Shown: positions 30,489 through 41,390, counted from the stretch's first letter. The stretch: 64,000 bases of DNA from Agarophyton chilense (GCA_030374765.1 JARGXX010000039.1:163692-227691), one strand, 5' to 3'. Translations and numbers: made by a program. Notes: generated from the letters alone by a model not told the origin.

Positions 30489-30806
30489 TTAAAAGTTAAT
30501 ACCTTCTTCTCTCATAGCTTCTGCTAATGCTTTAATTCGACCGTGATATATTTTATTTTTACGATCAAATATTATTTTTTCAATTCCTAATGCTTTAGAT
30601 TTTTGAGCGATATTTTGACCAATTTTATGTGCAGCATGACAATTATTTGACATTTTTTTATTTTGTTCACTTGAAGTCACTAATGTTGAACTAGTTGCAA
30701 TAATTTTATTGTTATTATCATCTATAACTTGTGCATATATATGCTTGTTGGACCTAAATACACAAAGACGTGGATGGTTTTTTGTTCCTCTGATTTTCTT
30801 TTTCAT
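30489..30806 (-). CDS. rpl18: 50S ribosomal protein L18
   Basis: L18 binds 5S rRNA. The 105-aa protein reads [40 protein letters not shown] and ends with [17 protein letters not shown]. It is slightly short at the N-terminus compared with bacterial L18, as is usual in plastids. Confidence 0.97.
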   Translation of the reverse strand: MKKKIRGTKNHPRLCVFRSNKHIYAQVIDDNNNKIIATSSTLVTSSEQNKKMSNNCHAAHKIGQNIAQKSKALGIEKIIFDRKNKIYHGRIKALAEAMREEGINF

Positions 30807-30830
30807 ATATTATTAAATACTAATCAATTA

Positions 30831-31373
30831 TTATTTTCCAGATTTACCTACTTTTAAATTAACTGCTTCATTTAAATATCTAATACCTTTTCCTTTGTAA
30901 GGTTCAGGTGGTCTTATTCTTCTAATTTGAGCAGCTATTTCTCCTACTTGTTCTTTTTGTATTCCTTTGATAGTAATATTTGTATTGTTTTCCACTTCTA
31001 TAATAATATTTTTTGGAGGTTTTATAATAACAGTATGACTATAACCTACATTGAGTATTAAATTATTTCCATTTAATTGTGATCTATAACCTACGCCTTG
31101 TATTTGTAATCTTTTTTCAAATCCTTGAGATACACCTATAATCATATTATTTACGAGAGTCCTAGACAATCCGTATAATTTTTGTGCTTCTTTTGTGTTT
31201 TTTGTCTTATACAAGAATAATTTGTTATTTGTGAGATCTTGCTCAATTTGGATCAGTTTTGGGATTTTATATAATAACTCACCTTTTGGACCTTGAATTT
31301 GTACATGATTTTCTATAATTGTAATATTAATATTCTGCGGTAAATTAATCGGTTTTTTTCCTATTCTAGACAT
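30831..31373 (-). CDS. rpl6: 50S ribosomal protein L6
   Basis: L6 lies near the factor-binding site. The 180-aa protein has [17 protein letters not shown], the two-fold repeat, and the C-terminal signature [20 protein letters not shown]. The length is normal. Confidence 0.98.
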   Translation of the reverse strand: MSRIGKKPINLPQNINITIIENHVQIQGPKGELLYKIPKLIQIEQDLTNNKLFLYKTKNTKEAQKLYGLSRTLVNNMIIGVSQGFEKRLQIQGVGYRSQLNGNNLILNVGYSHTVIIKPPKNIIIEVENNTNITIKGIQKEQVGEIAAQIRRIRPPEPYKGKGIRYLNEAVNLKVGKSGK

Positions 31374-31393
31374 TATTTTATTTTAAATTAGGT

Positions 31394-31792
31394 TTACCAT
31401 ATATAGCATAAAATTTCTCCACCCAGCCCATAGTGTCTAGCATGATAGTCAGACATTACTCCTTTTGATGTTGATATTATAGCTATTCCAATTCCTCCAA
31501 GAACTTTGGGAAGTTCTTTATAATTAGCATAAACTCTTAAACCAGGTTTACTTATTCTTTTGAGTGATGTAATCACAGGTTCTTTACGTTTGCCTTTATA
31601 CTTTAATGATATCAATAAATATTTGTTACTATCTTCTCCTATTTCTTCAAATTTATAAATAAAACCTTCTTCTTGCAAGACTTGGACAATATTTCTAGTC
31701 ATTTTGGTTGAACATACTTGAACAATTTGATGCTTTGCTAAGTTTGCATTTCGAATACGAGTCAACATATCTGCAATTGTATCATTAATCAT
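31394..31792 (-). CDS. rps8: 30S ribosomal protein S8
   Basis: S8 binds the central domain of 16S rRNA. The 132-aa protein begins [20 protein letters not shown] and ends with the S8 signature [20 protein letters not shown] and LCYIW. It lies between rpl5 and rpl6; rps14, which lies between rpl5 and rps8 in bacteria, has moved to 41088-41390. Confidence 0.98.
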   Translation of the reverse strand: MINDTIADMLTRIRNANLAKHQIVQVCSTKMTRNIVQVLQEEGFIYKFEEIGEDSNKYLLISLKYKGKRKEPVITSLKRISKPGLRVYANYKELPKVLGGIGIAIISTSKGVMSDYHARHYGLGGEILCYIW

Positions 31793-31837
31793 ATTTTAAA
31801 CTTTTTTAATTTTTAATTTTGATTGATTTATATCATA

Positions 31838-32377
31838 TTATATGAAAGGCATACCAAATTCTTTTAAAAGTGTAAGACCCTCTTCGTCATTTTTTGCCGT
31901 TGTTACTATTGTAATATCTAGTCCCCTGATTTTATCTACGTTATCATATTTGATTTCTGGAAAAATAATTTGCTCTTTCAAGCCTAAATTATAATTACCC
32001 CTTCCATCAAAGGTTTTATGACTTATTCCTCTAAAGTCTCTAATTCTAGGCAAAGCTAAGTTGATTAATTTATTAAGAAAATCATACATTTTATCTCTTC
32101 TTAAGGTAACCATTAGACCAATAGGTATATTTTCGCGTATTTTAAATCCAGCTATAGCTTTTTTAGATTTTGTAATTTTAGGCTTTTGACCCGTAATAGT
32201 TGCTATTTCGTTCATACTTTTTTCGAGAATTTGCTTGTTATTTGCAGCTTCTCCTAAGCCTCTATTAATTGTGATTTTAACTAGCTTAGGTATTTGATGA
32301 ATATTTCTGTAGCGAAATTTACTCTGTAAATCGTTACAGATTTTGTTATTATAGAGTGTTTTTAGTGTCTTTTCCAT
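31838..32377 (-). CDS. rpl5: 50S ribosomal protein L5
   Basis: L5 binds 5S rRNA and contacts the P-site tRNA. The 179-aa protein has [40 protein letters not shown] and the late motif [20 protein letters not shown]. The gene is intact. Confidence 0.98.
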   Translation of the reverse strand: MEKTLKTLYNNKICNDLQSKFRYRNIHQIPKLVKITINRGLGEAANNKQILEKSMNEIATITGQKPKITKSKKAIAGFKIRENIPIGLMVTLRRDKMYDFLNKLINLALPRIRDFRGISHKTFDGRGNYNLGLKEQIIFPEIKYDNVDKIRGLDITIVTTAKNDEEGLTLLKEFGMPFI

Positions 32378-32447
32378 ATTAAAATATAACGGATAATTAG
32401 CTATATGTTTATTGTTGTTTTAGATGATTAATTCCAAAATTCGAATT

Positions 32448-32726
32448 TTAAATTCTATCTTCAATAGAAGTATTTGAATGAGCTTTACATTGTATAACAT
32501 TTGAGATATGAATAGGTTTTTCAATCCGAATAATTTGACCACTATTACCGTTTTTTTGTGCTTTTAAATGTTTTGTGGCTATATTTGAATTTTCAATAAT
32601 TACTTGACTGCTTTTTGGTAAAACTTTAATTATTTTTCCTATCTTCCCTTTCTCACGACCAGATATTATTTTTACTGTTTCCCCTTTTTTAATATGCATT
32701 TTTATATTTGTTTTTTTCATTTTCAT
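32448..32726 (-). CDS. rpl24: 50S ribosomal protein L24
   Basis: L24 starts large-subunit assembly. The 92-aa frame has the KOW motif MHIKKGETVKIISGREKGKI and the family pattern NGNSGQIIRIEKPIHISNV. The ATG at 32726 overlaps the rpl14 stop by one base (TGATG), pointing to coupled translation. A start at the third codon, also Met, is possible. Confidence 0.95.
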   Translation of the reverse strand: MKMKKTNIKMHIKKGETVKIISGREKGKIGKIIKVLPKSSQVIIENSNIATKHLKAQKNGNSGQIIRIEKPIHISNVIQCKAHSNTSIEDRI

Positions 32727-33094
32727 CAGACAACCTCCGCAGCTAACGATATAATTTTGGAAAAGTTTTTATCCCTTAATTCTTTAGCTATAGGACCAAA
32801 CACTCTTGTGCCTCTTGGGTTATTTTCTTGATTAATTATAACTGCTGCATTATCATCAAATCGTATACTCATTCCATCATCACGTCTTATGGTTTTTTTA
32901 GTTCTTACAATAACTGCTCTAATAATATTAGATTTTTTTATAGGCATATTAGGTAATGCATCTTTAACAACCCCAATGATAATATCTCCTATATTAGCAT
33001 AGCGAGGATTATTACTTCCTAGAACTTGAATACACATAATTTTACGTGCACCACTATTATCAGCAATATTTAAATAGCTTTGTGTTTGTATCAT
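32726..33094 (-). CDS. rpl14: 50S ribosomal protein L14
   Basis: L14 lies at the subunit interface. I start at the ATG at 33094, giving 122 aa, the family length ([20 protein letters not shown]). The frame is open to 33124, but that part is inside rps17. Other motifs are [20 protein letters not shown] and [19 protein letters not shown]. The start overlaps the rps17 stop by four bases (ATGA). Confidence 0.97.
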   Translation of the reverse strand: MIQTQSYLNIADNSGARKIMCIQVLGSNNPRYANIGDIIIGVVKDALPNMPIKKSNIIRAVIVRTKKTIRRDDGMSIRFDDNAAVIINQENNPRGTRVFGPIAKELRDKNFSKIISLAAEVV

Positions 33095-33333
33095 TTTTTT
33101 CTTATTTTTTCTATTAATATCCAACGTTTTTTCTTACTTAAAGGTCGGTGTGGTCGTATTTTTACGATATCACCTATATAGCATTGATTATATTCATCGT
33201 GTGCATAATATTTATTACTTTTTGTAATTATTTTTTTATATTTCAGATGTGGCACTTTATTTTTTACAGCAACAGTAATAGTTTTATCCATTTTATTACT
33301 AATTACTGTTCCAATTGTATATTTTTTATACAT
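33091..33333 (-). CDS. rps17: 30S ribosomal protein S17
   Basis: An 80-aa OB-fold rRNA-binding protein: [60 protein letters not shown]. It overlaps the end of rpl29 by eight bases and the start of rpl14 by four. Confidence 0.97.
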   Translation of the reverse strand: MYKKYTIGTVISNKMDKTITVAVKNKVPHLKYKKIITKSNKYYAHDEYNQCYIGDIVKIRPHRPLSKKKRWILIEKIRKK

Positions 33334-33526
33334 AATTTGACTCTTTTTTTATTGTTAATAATTGAGCTAATTGATGTTTCTTATGTTTAAATAAATGCGG
33401 CTTAACATTCTGTCTTGTTGCTTTTTTTAATTTCAAGTCAAATATTTCTTGTTTTAATTCTACTATTTTTTCTTTAATTTCTTTATCCGTAAAATGTTTA
33501 ATATCTTTAATTTTTGGTAAAGGCAT
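33326..33526 (-). CDS. rpl29: 50S ribosomal protein L29
   Basis: A 66-aa two-helix protein near the nascent-chain exit: FTDKEIKEKIVELKQEIFDL, KLKKATRQNVKPHLFKHKKH. Standard position between rpl16 and rps17, with an eight-base overlap into rps17. Confidence 0.96.
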   Translation of the reverse strand: MPLPKIKDIKHFTDKEIKEKIVELKQEIFDLKLKKATRQNVKPHLFKHKKHQLAQLLTIKKESNYV

Positions 33527-33536
33527 AAGTTATACT

Positions 33537-33944
33537 TTATTTTTTTGTTATAAATTTTGTTTTTACAGGTAATTTATATGATGCTAATTTCATAGCTTCC
33601 TGCGCAGTTTGTTTACCTACTCCGGCTATTTCAAACAAAATGTGACCAGGTTTTATAACTGCAACCCAATATTCTGTTGCACCTTTTCCAGATCCCATCC
33701 GGGTTTCTGCTGGTCTAGCTGTTACAGGTTTATCTGGAAATACTCTTATCCATATTTTCCCTCCCCGTTTTACATATCTAGTAATTGTTCTTCTCGTTGC
33801 TTCTATTTGTCTTGCTGTTAGCCATACAGGTTCTAATGTTTGTAATGCATATTCTCCAAATGCAATAGTATTACCTTTACTTGCTTTACCATTCATGCGG
33901 TTGCGATGTTGTTTACGAAATTTTGTTCTTTTAGGACTTAGCAT
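33537..33944 (-). CDS. rpl16: 50S ribosomal protein L16
   Basis: L16 helps position tRNA in the A site. The 135-aa protein starts [20 protein letters not shown] and has [20 protein letters not shown]. No intron interrupts it, unlike many green and land-plant plastids. Confidence 0.98.
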   Translation of the reverse strand: MLSPKRTKFRKQHRNRMNGKASKGNTIAFGEYALQTLEPVWLTARQIEATRRTITRYVKRGGKIWIRVFPDKPVTARPAETRMGSGKGATEYWVAVIKPGHILFEIAGVGKQTAQEAMKLASYKLPVKTKFITKK

Positions 33945-33976
33945 TTGTGAAAAATTTTAATTTAAAAGTATATGAT

Positions 33977-34630
33977 TTAATTATCCATTTTATGGGTTAT
34001 TATTTTTTCTCCTTTGAATAACCATACTTTTACACCTAATATTCCATATATAGTGTGTGCTGTTTTGTATGAATAATCGATATGCGCTCTTAGTGTTTGC
34101 AATGGTACACGACCCTCTCTAATCCATTCGCTTCTTGCTATTTCAGCTCCATTTAATCTACCAGAAACCTGAATTTTAATTCCTTGATTTTTAGCTTTTT
34201 GAGATCTTTGCATAGCTTGCCTGATAACACGTCTAAAAGCTATTCTCTTTTCTAACTGTTGTACTATAAATTCGGCTATCAATGTTGCTTCTTTATCGGG
34301 CTCTGTGATTTCTATCAGGTTAATTCTTATCTGTGCACGATTTTTTAATGTAGTTTCCAATTTTTTTCTTATATCTTCTAAGCCTCTACCCATTTTACCT
34401 ATTATAATTCCAGGTCTAGCAGTATGTATATGTACTTGAATTTGATCAACCTTTCTATCTATGTAAATTAATGCAATACTTGCATTATGTAGCTGCTTTT
34501 CTATACAACTTCTTATTTTATAGTCTTCTTGAGCCAATTGTGGGTATGACTTCATATTAGAAAACCATGAAGATTTATGATCTTGTGTAATGCCGATCCT
34601 AAATCCTAATGGATGTGTTTTTTGTCCCAT
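33977..34630 (-). CDS. rps3: 30S ribosomal protein S3
   Basis: S3 lines the mRNA entry tunnel. The 217-aa protein has [20 protein letters not shown], the KH domain ([20 protein letters not shown]) and the C-terminal domain ([20 protein letters not shown]). The gene is intact. Confidence 0.98.
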   Translation of the reverse strand: MGQKTHPLGFRIGITQDHKSSWFSNMKSYPQLAQEDYKIRSCIEKQLHNASIALIYIDRKVDQIQVHIHTARPGIIIGKMGRGLEDIRKKLETTLKNRAQIRINLIEITEPDKEATLIAEFIVQQLEKRIAFRRVIRQAMQRSQKAKNQGIKIQVSGRLNGAEIARSEWIREGRVPLQTLRAHIDYSYKTAHTIYGILGVKVWLFKGEKIITHKMDN

Positions 34631-34661
34631 TTCTTATTATCTTGTATACTTGTGTTTTTAA

Positions 34662-35006
34662 TTAGTTTATACTTAAGTTTATTGTAATATGACATGTTGG
34701 TTTCTGTATACGAAATGCTCTTCCTTGCGCTCTTGGTTGAAATCTTTTTAGTTTTGGGCCATCGTTAGCAAAAGCCTGCTGAATGATCAAATTTTGTTTT
34801 TCATATTTTAGATTCAATGCATTATTTCCTGCTGACTCTAGAATTTTTTTTATAGTTTTACTAGGTTTATATGTCATAAATTCTAGTATTAATATTGCTT
34901 CTTGATATTTTTTACCTTTTATTTGATCTAAAACCCTTCTTGTCTTTGCTGTGGACAAGCGTAAATATTTCCCTGTCGCCTGAATTTGTGTAGTTTTATT
35001 AGTCAT
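34662..35006 (-). CDS. rpl22: 50S ribosomal protein L22
   Basis: L22 lines the peptide exit tunnel. I start at the ATG at 35006 (114 aa, MTNKTTQIQATGKYLRLSTA), four bases after rps19 ends. An in-frame GTG at 35033 would overlap rps19 by 23 bases and is less likely. Motifs are ARKIMC-free but typical: KTRRVLDQIKGKKYQEAILI and PRAQGRAFRIQKPTCHITI. Confidence 0.95.
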   Translation of the reverse strand: MTNKTTQIQATGKYLRLSTAKTRRVLDQIKGKKYQEAILILEFMTYKPSKTIKKILESAGNNALNLKYEKQNLIIQQAFANDGPKLKRFQPRAQGRAFRIQKPTCHITINLSIN

Positions 35007-35010
35007 ATAT

Positions 35011-35289
35011 TTATCTTTTTGTTTTTCTATCACTCTTTATATGGCTTCTAAAATTTCTTGTTGGTACAAATTCACCAAGTTTGTGACCAACCATTTGATC
35101 CGATATAAAGACAGGAAAAAATTGTTTTCCATTATAAACAGCTATTGTGTGACCTATCATTTGAGGTATAATAGTTGATGATCTTGACCATGTTTTTAAA
35201 GTTTTTTTAGATTCTTGTTTGTTTAACTCTTCTACCTTTTTCAAAAGTTTATATTCTATATAAGGCCCTTTTTTGAGTGATCTAGACAT
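35011..35289 (-). CDS. rps19: 30S ribosomal protein S19
   Basis: S19 in the head of the small subunit. The 92-aa protein begins [20 protein letters not shown] and has the signature [20 protein letters not shown] and [16 protein letters not shown]. Confidence 0.98.
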   Translation of the reverse strand: MSRSLKKGPYIEYKLLKKVEELNKQESKKTLKTWSRSSTIIPQMIGHTIAVYNGKQFFPVFISDQMVGHKLGEFVPTRNFRSHIKSDRKTKR

Positions 35290-35318
35290 AATAGCTCAAT
35301 TGTATTTTTATATTGATT

Positions 35319-36146
35319 TTATTTTCTTTTACGTAATATATAAGGATTACTATATTTAGGTTTTTTTCTTGTTTTTCTTCCTAAAGCAGGTTTACCCCAT
35401 GGAGTAACTGGATGAGGTTTTCCTATTGGTGAACGTCCTTCTCCTCCTCCGTGAGGATGATCTATTGGATTCATTGCAACTCCTCGAACTTTTGGCCTTT
35501 TGCTGAGCCATCTATTCCTTCCAGCTTTGCCTATACTAATATTACTTGCGTCAATGTTCCCAACTTGACCTATAGTAGCAAAGCATTCTTTTCTAATTAG
35601 TCTTACTTCATTTGAAGGTAGTTTTAACGTTACAAAAGCACCTTCTTTTGCAACTATTTGCGCATATGTTCCAGCAGCTCTAACTATTTGTCCTCCTTTT
35701 GAGGGATTTAATTCTATATTATGAACAGCTGTACCTAAAGGGATAAAATTTAAAGGTAATGAATTTCCAACTTCTAAAGAAGCTTTAATGCCTGAAACAA
35801 CTGTTTCACCAATATTCAATGATCTCGGGTGTAAAATATATCTTTTTTCACCATCTGAATAATGTAATAGTGCTATTCTTGCATTTCTGTTTGGATCATA
35901 TTCTATACTAATAACGTTAGCTTTAATATTATATTTATTACGCTTGAAATCAATTATTCTATAAAGCCTTTTATGTCCTTTGCCTCTATGGCGTGATGTA
36001 ATAATTCCTCTGTTATTACGTCCTTGGCGACGATGATTTTTACCAATGAGCGTCTTTTCTGGCTTTTTATTTGTTATTTCATTAAATGTGGATATAGTTC
36101 TGTTTCTCGTACCAGGTGTATATGCTTTGTATAAACGAATAGCCAT
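35319..36146 (-). CDS. rpl2: 50S ribosomal protein L2
   Basis: L2 is needed for peptidyl-transferase function. The 275-aa protein has [36 protein letters not shown] and the highly conserved [19 protein letters not shown] near residue 225. It has no intron. Standard place between rpl23 and rps19. Confidence 0.98.
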   Translation of the reverse strand: MAIRLYKAYTPGTRNRTISTFNEITNKKPEKTLIGKNHRRQGRNNRGIITSRHRGKGHKRLYRIIDFKRNKYNIKANVISIEYDPNRNARIALLHYSDGEKRYILHPRSLNIGETVVSGIKASLEVGNSLPLNFIPLGTAVHNIELNPSKGGQIVRAAGTYAQIVAKEGAFVTLKLPSNEVRLIRKECFATIGQVGNIDASNISIGKAGRNRWLSKRPKVRGVAMNPIDHPHGGGEGRSPIGKPHPVTPWGKPALGRKTRKKPKYSNPYILRKRK

Positions 36147-36179
36147 TTGATTAGTTTTTACAAGTTATTATAAATTTTG

Positions 36180-36491
36180 TTAATTATCTGCAAATAAATT
36201 GATTTTATATGGATCATAAAGTGTTATGATAGCTTTTTTATATTTACTTTTATATCCCATATATTTACCTATGCGTTTTTTTTGGGGCTTAACTATTAAT
36301 GTATTCACTCTTTTAACTTTTACATCAAATAATTGTTCGATAGCTTTCTTAATCTTTGTTTTTTTAGCTTTAACTTCAACAGCAAAATAATATTTATTTT
36401 CTTCTATCATTTGTGTTGTCTTATCTGTTAATATTGGATATTTAATTATATCTATTAAAGCTAATTTGTTTACTTGTATAGTTTTATTCAT
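36180..36491 (-). CDS. rpl23: 50S ribosomal protein L23
   Basis: L23 sits at the exit tunnel and docks SRP. The 103-aa protein has [40 protein letters not shown] and [20 protein letters not shown]. Its start overlaps the end of rpl4 by eight bases. Confidence 0.97.
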   Translation of the reverse strand: MNKTIQVNKLALIDIIKYPILTDKTTQMIEENKYYFAVEVKAKKTKIKKAIEQLFDVKVKRVNTLIVKPQKKRIGKYMGYKSKYKKAIITLYDPYKINLFADN

Positions 36492-37143
36492 TGTATATTT
36501 GATTAATAATATCTAATGCATCTTTGTTTATTATGATTTGCTTTGCTTTTAGCAAAGATACTATATTTAGATGGTGAGCAGCTAAAAGTTCTACATTTTT
36601 TAAGTTACGGGTAGAAAGATACAAATCATGTGATTTTTTACTCACTATGATTAAAATATTATTATTTATATTTATGTTTAAATTATACTTCTTTAAGTTA
36701 TTTACTATTATTTTCGTATTTGGTGGGTTTATCTTACCTATAAAATTTTCTGCAATTATGGTATTTTTAAATTTATTATCTATAAGAATTCGTAATGCTA
36801 ATTGTTTTTCTTTCTTATTGATCTTATTGACATATCTCTTATGGCGCGGTCCAAAAATTACTCCTCCTCCTCTCCATAATGGAGATCGGTTTGAACCTGC
36901 CCTTGCTCTACCAGTTCCTTTTTGTTTCCATGGTTTTCTACCTCCTCCACTCACTTCACCTCGTGTTTGCGTGTTTGCGTTTCTGTTTCTATGATTACTT
37001 AGTTGATGTATTAGCGCTCGGTGTAGTATATGTATATTATTATTCTTCTTTTTACTTAATTTTACTACGATTTCTTCACTTTCTTTTTTTTTGTTATCTT
37101 CAGAAGATATTATGGAATAGATTAACTTCTTTTTTATATTCAT
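36484..37143 (-). CDS. rpl4: 50S ribosomal protein L4
   Basis: L4 reaches into the exit tunnel. The 219-aa protein has the tunnel-loop signature [20 protein letters not shown], then [20 protein letters not shown]. The C-terminal half is more variable and AT-rich. It lies four bases after rpl3. Confidence 0.97.
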   Translation of the reverse strand: MNIKKKLIYSIISSEDNKKKESEEIVVKLSKKKNNNIHILHRALIHQLSNHRNRNANTQTRGEVSGGGRKPWKQKGTGRARAGSNRSPLWRGGGVIFGPRHKRYVNKINKKEKQLALRILIDNKFKNTIIAENFIGKINPPNTKIIVNNLKKYNLNININNNILIIVSKKSHDLYLSTRNLKNVELLAAHHLNIVSLLKAKQIIINKDALDIINQIYNE

Positions 37144-37147
37144 AGAT

Positions 37148-37768
37148 TTATTTTTGATGAATGCTAACCATGTTACCAGCTTTTCCAGGTACAGAACCTT
37201 TAACTATAATAAGATTATGATTAATTTTTATATCTATAATTTTAAGATTTTGAATTGTTACTTTTTTTCCGCCCATACGGCCAGCCATTCTCTTGCCAGC
37301 AAAAACTTTTCCTGGTGTTGTTCCAGCGCCAATTGATCCCGGTTGCCTGTGGTTTTTTGAACCATGAGACATAGGTCCTCTACTGAAATGATGTCTTTTT
37401 GTGCAACCCGTGAATCCCTTACCTATACTTTTGCTAGAAACAGAAATATTTTGATTAATAATTAAATCTTTGACTGTAATCCATTCCCCTATTTGATAGT
37501 TGTCTGTTGAAGCTACTCTGTATTCTTTTAAGTATTTCACAGGGGGCATTTTATGTTTATTTAGATGGCCAATCTGTGCTTTGCTAAGTTTGCTACTATC
37601 TACTTGTACATATCCTATTTGGATGGCTGTGTATCCATGAGATTTCATGTTTTTTATATCAGTTATTAGACATGGTCCTAATTCTAGAATAGTCACGGGC
37701 AATGCTTTACCTCCTGGGTCAAAAATTTGAGTCATGCCAATTTTTTTACCTAATAGCCCGATTTTCAT
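37148..37768 (-). CDS. rpl3: 50S ribosomal protein L3
   Basis: L3 starts assembly of the large subunit. I choose the ATG at 37768 (206 aa, [16 protein letters not shown]). An upstream in-frame ATG at 37780 directly abuts an AAGGAG ribosome site (complementary to 37781-37786), leaving no spacing, whereas 37768 leaves 12 bases. Motifs are [20 protein letters not shown] and [20 protein letters not shown]. It is the first gene of the long cluster. Confidence 0.95.
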   Translation of the reverse strand: MKIGLLGKKIGMTQIFDPGGKALPVTILELGPCLITDIKNMKSHGYTAIQIGYVQVDSSKLSKAQIGHLNKHKMPPVKYLKEYRVASTDNYQIGEWITVKDLIINQNISVSSKSIGKGFTGCTKRHHFSRGPMSHGSKNHRQPGSIGAGTTPGKVFAGKRMAGRMGGKKVTIQNLKIIDIKINHNLIIVKGSVPGKAGNMVSIHQK

Positions 37769-37786
37769 TTTTACTTTCATCTCCTT

Positions 37787-38132
37787 GATTATACAAAGTT
37801 TTCCTTATTTATCTTTATATCATATACTTATTATCTGTTAAATTCTTAAAATTTTCAAGTTCCTTATTGTGATAATATAAGTTATTAATTAATTCTAAGT
37901 ATATATTTATAATGAAGTATTCCATACAATATCATCTTATTTGAAATATGCAAATAAATGGATAAGATATAAGAGTTTTTTGATCAAACTATCATTTGCA
38001 TATACTTATTAAATAAGTGCGGTAATTACCACTTTACTCAAAATTTAATTTAGTGCAATATATAGTTATAGATGCAAAACGTATATAATCAATATTAAAA
38101 TAAGTTAAATTAATTTTTTTGAGAGGTAATTT
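37787..38132. promoter_or_regulatory. Divergent spacer between rpl3 and dnaK
   Basis: About 350 bases without a gene, holding the promoters of the ribosomal-protein cluster (minus) and dnaK (plus). Arms ATATGCAAAT (37946-37955) and ATTTGCATAT (37994-38003) are a 10-bp inverted repeat 38 bases apart. A TTGATC (37980-37985) and a TATACT (38001-38006) with a 15-base gap could be a sigma-70-type promoter for dnaK. A GAGAGG ribosome site lies near 38121. Promoter calls are by eye. Confidence 0.4.
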
Positions 38133-39998
38133 ATGGCTAAAGTTGTTGGAATTGATTTAGGTACAACAAATTCTGTTATTGCTGTTATGGAAGGCGGTAA
38201 GCCCACAGTAATTCCTAATAAAGAAGGATTAAGAACAACTCCATCTGTTGTTGCCTATACTAAAAAGCAAGATAAATTAGTAGGGCAGATAGCTAAACGG
38301 CAAGCTGTCATGAATCCAGAAAATACATTTTATTCTGTTAAAAGATTTATTGGTCGTAAAAAAAATGAATTACGCGATCAACTAAAGCAGTCGTCTTATA
38401 ATGCAAAAACTGATACTAATTTTAATATTAAGTTAGAGTGTCCAGCATTAAGTAAAGATTTTGCTCCTGAAGAAATTTCTGCTCAGGTATTACGTAAATT
38501 AGTTGAGGATGCGAGCACTTATCTAGGTCAACAAGTAACTCAAGCAGTTATAACTGTCCCAGCTTATTTTAATGATTCACAACGTCAAGCTACTAAAGAT
38601 GCTGGACAGATTGCTGGCTTGGATGTTTTAAGAATTATTAATGAACCTACAGCAGCATCTTTATCATATGGTTTAGATAAAAAAAACAATGAAACGATTT
38701 TGGTATTTGATCTTGGAGGTGGTACCTTTGATGTTTCTATTTTGGAAGTAGGTGATGGTGTTTTCGAAGTTTTATCGACTTCTGGCGACACTCACTTAGG
38801 TGGTGATGATTTTGATAGAAAAATTGTTGAATGGTTAATTCATGAGTTTAATAATGATGAAGGCATTAATTTAGGTAAAGATAGACAAGCCCTGCAGAGA
38901 TTAACAGAGGCTGCTGAAAAAGCTAAAATGGAGTTATCTAGTTTAGTTCAAACTGATATTAATTTACCTTTTATTACTTCTACTAATACCGGTCCTAAGC
39001 ATTTAGAAAAAAGTATAACTAGAGCCAAGTTTGAGTATTTATGTCAAGATTTGATCAATCGTTGTGAAATACCTGTTAATAATGCATTAAAAGATGCACA
39101 ATTGTCATCTAGTGATATAGATGAAATTGTTTTAGTTGGTGGCTCTACTAGAATTCCCGCTATCCAACAGCTTGTTAAACAAATGATAGGTAAAGATCCT
39201 AATCAAAGTGTTAATCCTGATGAAGTAGTTGCAATTGGAGCAGCTGTTCAAGCAGGTGTTTTAGCAGGTGAGGTGAAAGACATATTATTACTAGATGTTA
39301 CACCTTTATCTTTAGGTGTAGAAACGTTAGGTGGAGTTATGACTAAAATAATAGACCGCAATACAACAGTACCTACAAAAAAATCTGAAATTTTTTCAAC
39401 TGCTGTTGATAATCAGCCTAACGTTGAGATTCATGTGTTACAAGGAGAGAGAGAATTTACTAAAGATAATAAAAGTTTAGGTACTTTCAGATTAGATGGT
39501 ATTATGCCTGCACCACGAGGTGTACCACAAATAGAAGTTATATTTGATATAGATGCTAATGGTATACTGTCTGTTAAAGCTAAAGATAAAGGAACAGGTA
39601 AAGAACAATCTATTACTATAACAGGTGCATCTACATTACCGAAAGAAGAAGTTGAGAAATTAGTTAAAGAGGCAGAAGAAAATTCAGAGCTTGATAAACA
39701 TAAGCGTGAACAAATAGATGTTAAAAATCAAGCAGATGCTTTGTGTTATCAATCACAAAATCAAATTAATGAACTAAAGGATAAGATTAGTGAAGATGAA
39801 AAACAGCATGCTCAGAAACTAATAGATTCTTTAAAGTCATCTATTCAAGAGGATGATTATGAAAAGATTAAAGATACACAAAATCAATTGCAGCAAGCGA
39901 TGATGAACATAGGCAAGCAGGTTTATAGTTCTAGTCAGCAAGATAATAGTAAAATAGAAGATGAGCCTGTCATAGATACTAATTCTAAAGAAGCTTAA
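38133..39998 (+). CDS. dnaK: Molecular chaperone DnaK (Hsp70)
   Basis: The stromal Hsp70 that folds and remodels proteins. The 621-aa protein has the ATPase domain ([56 protein letters not shown]), the substrate domain ([20 protein letters not shown]) and a C-terminal lid that ends in a polar tail rather than EEVD, as in bacteria. It is intact. It ends eight bases before trnG on the other strand. Confidence 0.98.
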   Translation: MAKVVGIDLGTTNSVIAVMEGGKPTVIPNKEGLRTTPSVVAYTKKQDKLVGQIAKRQAVMNPENTFYSVKRFIGRKKNELRDQLKQSSYNAKTDTNFNIKLECPALSKDFAPEEISAQVLRKLVEDASTYLGQQVTQAVITVPAYFNDSQRQATKDAGQIAGLDVLRIINEPTAASLSYGLDKKNNETILVFDLGGGTFDVSILEVGDGVFEVLSTSGDTHLGGDDFDRKIVEWLIHEFNNDEGINLGKDRQALQRLTEAAEKAKMELSSLVQTDINLPFITSTNTGPKHLEKSITRAKFEYLCQDLINRCEIPVNNALKDAQLSSSDIDEIVLVGGSTRIPAIQQLVKQMIGKDPNQSVNPDEVVAIGAAVQAGVLAGEVKDILLLDVTPLSLGVETLGGVMTKIIDRNTTVPTKKSEIFSTAVDNQPNVEIHVLQGEREFTKDNKSLGTFRLDGIMPAPRGVPQIEVIFDIDANGILSVKAKDKGTGKEQSITITGASTLPKEEVEKLVKEAEENSELDKHKREQIDVKNQADALCYQSQNQINELKDKISEDEKQHAQKLIDSLKSSIQEDDYEKIKDTQNQLQQAMMNIGKQVYSSSQQDNSKIEDEPVIDTNSKEA

Positions 39999-40006
39999 AT
40001 AACGTA

Positions 40007-40078
40007 AGCGGGTAACGCGATTCGAACGCGCGACATCAACCTTGGCAAGGTTGCGCTCTACCACTGAGCTATACCCGC
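40007..40078 (-). tRNA. trnG-GCC: tRNA-Gly (GCC)
   Basis: Acceptor GCGGGTA pairs with TACCCGC. The anticodon stem-loop ACCTTGCCAAGGT gives GCC. The D-loop is CTCAGTGGTAGAGC and the T-arm is GCGCGTTCGAATCGCG. Discriminator T. Confidence 0.97.
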
Positions 40079-40207
40079 TATTAAATAATAATGTTCGCAA
40101 AAAAAAACTGTTTTGTCAAATTTAGACTACATATATTTATATAGTATATACTATGCATATTAAATACTACATAAATATGAATGTTTTAATATACATAGCA
40201 AGATATT

Positions 40208-40396
40208 TTAATTAATAAAAGAGTTTATTAGTCCTGTTACTAAGACTAATCCAGTCCATATACCAGCACCAGTGTAGATTAAGTTTTTAGATTTTTCCCA
40301 CTGTCCAGGAGATGCAAAGGTTACAGGTATGCCTACTACGAGTAAAGTAGAGAATAGTACTAATATGAATACTAATAGTTGAACGACAATTGTCAT
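40208..40396 (-). CDS. psbZ: Photosystem II protein Z (Ycf9)
   Basis: A two-span PSII subunit at the periphery near CP43. The 62-aa protein reads MTIVVQLLVFILVLFSTLLV, VGIPVTFASPGQWEKSKNLI and YTGAGIWTGLVLVTGLINSF. It is followed upstream by 293 AT-rich bases (40397-40689) before psbK, in which I see no gene, only presumed divergent promoters. Confidence 0.97.
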   Translation of the reverse strand: MTIVVQLLVFILVLFSTLLVVGIPVTFASPGQWEKSKNLIYTGAGIWTGLVLVTGLINSFIN

Positions 40397-40689
40397 AGCT
40401 TTTATCCTTTTACATTTCTTAATATTTTAATTGCATGACTTAAAGATAGATTTATATATAATATATAATTATATATTGTGACATATAATTTATTTATTAT
40501 TGTAAACTGTTTGTTTATATATACTTTCTTTATAATCTTACTAGTTTAGTATTAGTATTAATATAGTTACCAAAAGAAATGTAGAAGAAAAAAATATAAA
40601 ATTATTTTTTATATATACATACAGCATATTTATATGAGTTTTTATAAATAAAAACAAATAAATGAATTAATTACAAAGAGGTTTATTTT

Positions 40690-40827
40690 ATGATAACAGC
40701 GATTATAATAGCGAAATTACCAGAAGCCTACACAGTTTTTCGTCCTTTAGTGGATATACTACCAGTAATCCCTATTTTTTTCCTATTATTGGCTTTTGTT
40801 TGGCAAGCAGCTATTGGATTTAGATAA
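40690..40827 (+). CDS. psbK: Photosystem II protein K
   Basis: A 45-aa precursor of a single-span PSII subunit. It begins [20 protein letters not shown]; the mature form starts near KLPEAY. It continues [20 protein letters not shown] and ends AIGFR. An AAAGAGG ribosome site lies just upstream. Confidence 0.95.
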   Translation: MITAIIIAKLPEAYTVFRPLVDILPVIPIFFLLLAFVWQAAIGFR

Positions 40828-40870
40828 AGTCAGTGACATTATTCCAATTTATTTTTAAAAAGTTTTTATT

Positions 40871-40984
40871 ATGGTAGAACCTCTTTTATCTGGTATAGTA
40901 TTAGGATTGATTCCTGTTACTTTGTTCGGTTTATTAGTTGCTGCTTATCTTCAGTATCGTAGAGGTAATCAGTTCGGATTATAA
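40871..40984 (+). CDS. petG: Cytochrome b6-f complex subunit V
   Basis: A 37-aa single-span subunit required for b6f stability. It reads [20 protein letters not shown] followed by [17 protein letters not shown]. This is an unmistakable family match. It lies 43 bases after psbK. Confidence 0.96.
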
Positions 40985-41017
40985 TTTTATAAATATAAAA
41001 ATTTACATATATATTAC

Positions 41018-41054
41018 ATTTATATAAATGCTTTATTCAAGCATTCATATAAAT
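41018..41054. terminator. Hairpin between convergent petG and rps14
   Basis: Arms 41018-41033 and 41039-41054 pair over 16 positions with one mismatch around TATTC. Located between the two stop codons; a terminator role is inferred. Confidence 0.55.
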
Positions 41055-41087
41055 ATAATATTGTGTTATATAATCATGATTCATATT

Positions 41088-41390
41088 TTACCAGCTAGCT
41101 TTTCTAACACCAGGTAATAAACAATTGTGTGACATTTCTCTTAAAACGTGTCTTGATAATCCAAAATCTTTATAGAATCCACGGCTACGCCCTGTTTTCC
41201 AGCATCTATTTCTTCTCCGGCAAGGTGTACTGTTTTTAGGTAATTTTTGTAATTCTTTTTGTATTTCTAGTTGTTCTGTGAAAGTTAAATTATTATTTAA
41301 TTTATCTTTTATTTCTTTTCTTTTTTTATGGTATTTCTGTACTAGTTTATTTCTTTTTTCTTCTCTTTCGATCATATTTTTTTTGGCCAT
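41088..41390 (-). CDS. rps14: 30S ribosomal protein S14
   Basis: S14 of the small-subunit head, 100 aa, the long zinc-free form. It begins MAKKNMIEREEKRNKLVQKY and has the signature CWKTGRSRGFYKDFGLSRHV, then LREMSHNCLLPGVRKASW. It sits downstream of psaB, as is typical for plastids, and not in the spc block. Confidence 0.97.
   Translation of the reverse strand: MAKKNMIEREEKRNKLVQKYHKKRKEIKDKLNNNLTFTEQLEIQKELQKLPKNSTPCRRRNRCWKTGRSRGFYKDFGLSRHVLREMSHNCLLPGVRKASW

Noticed and set aside
36879-37145. Plus-strand frames over rpl4
   Set aside because: Antisense shadows of rpl4; low complexity.
40397-40689. Possible small photosystem gene between psbZ and psbK
   Set aside because: No frame matches psbI, psaM, psaJ, petL or other short families; repeats of TATA-like words only.
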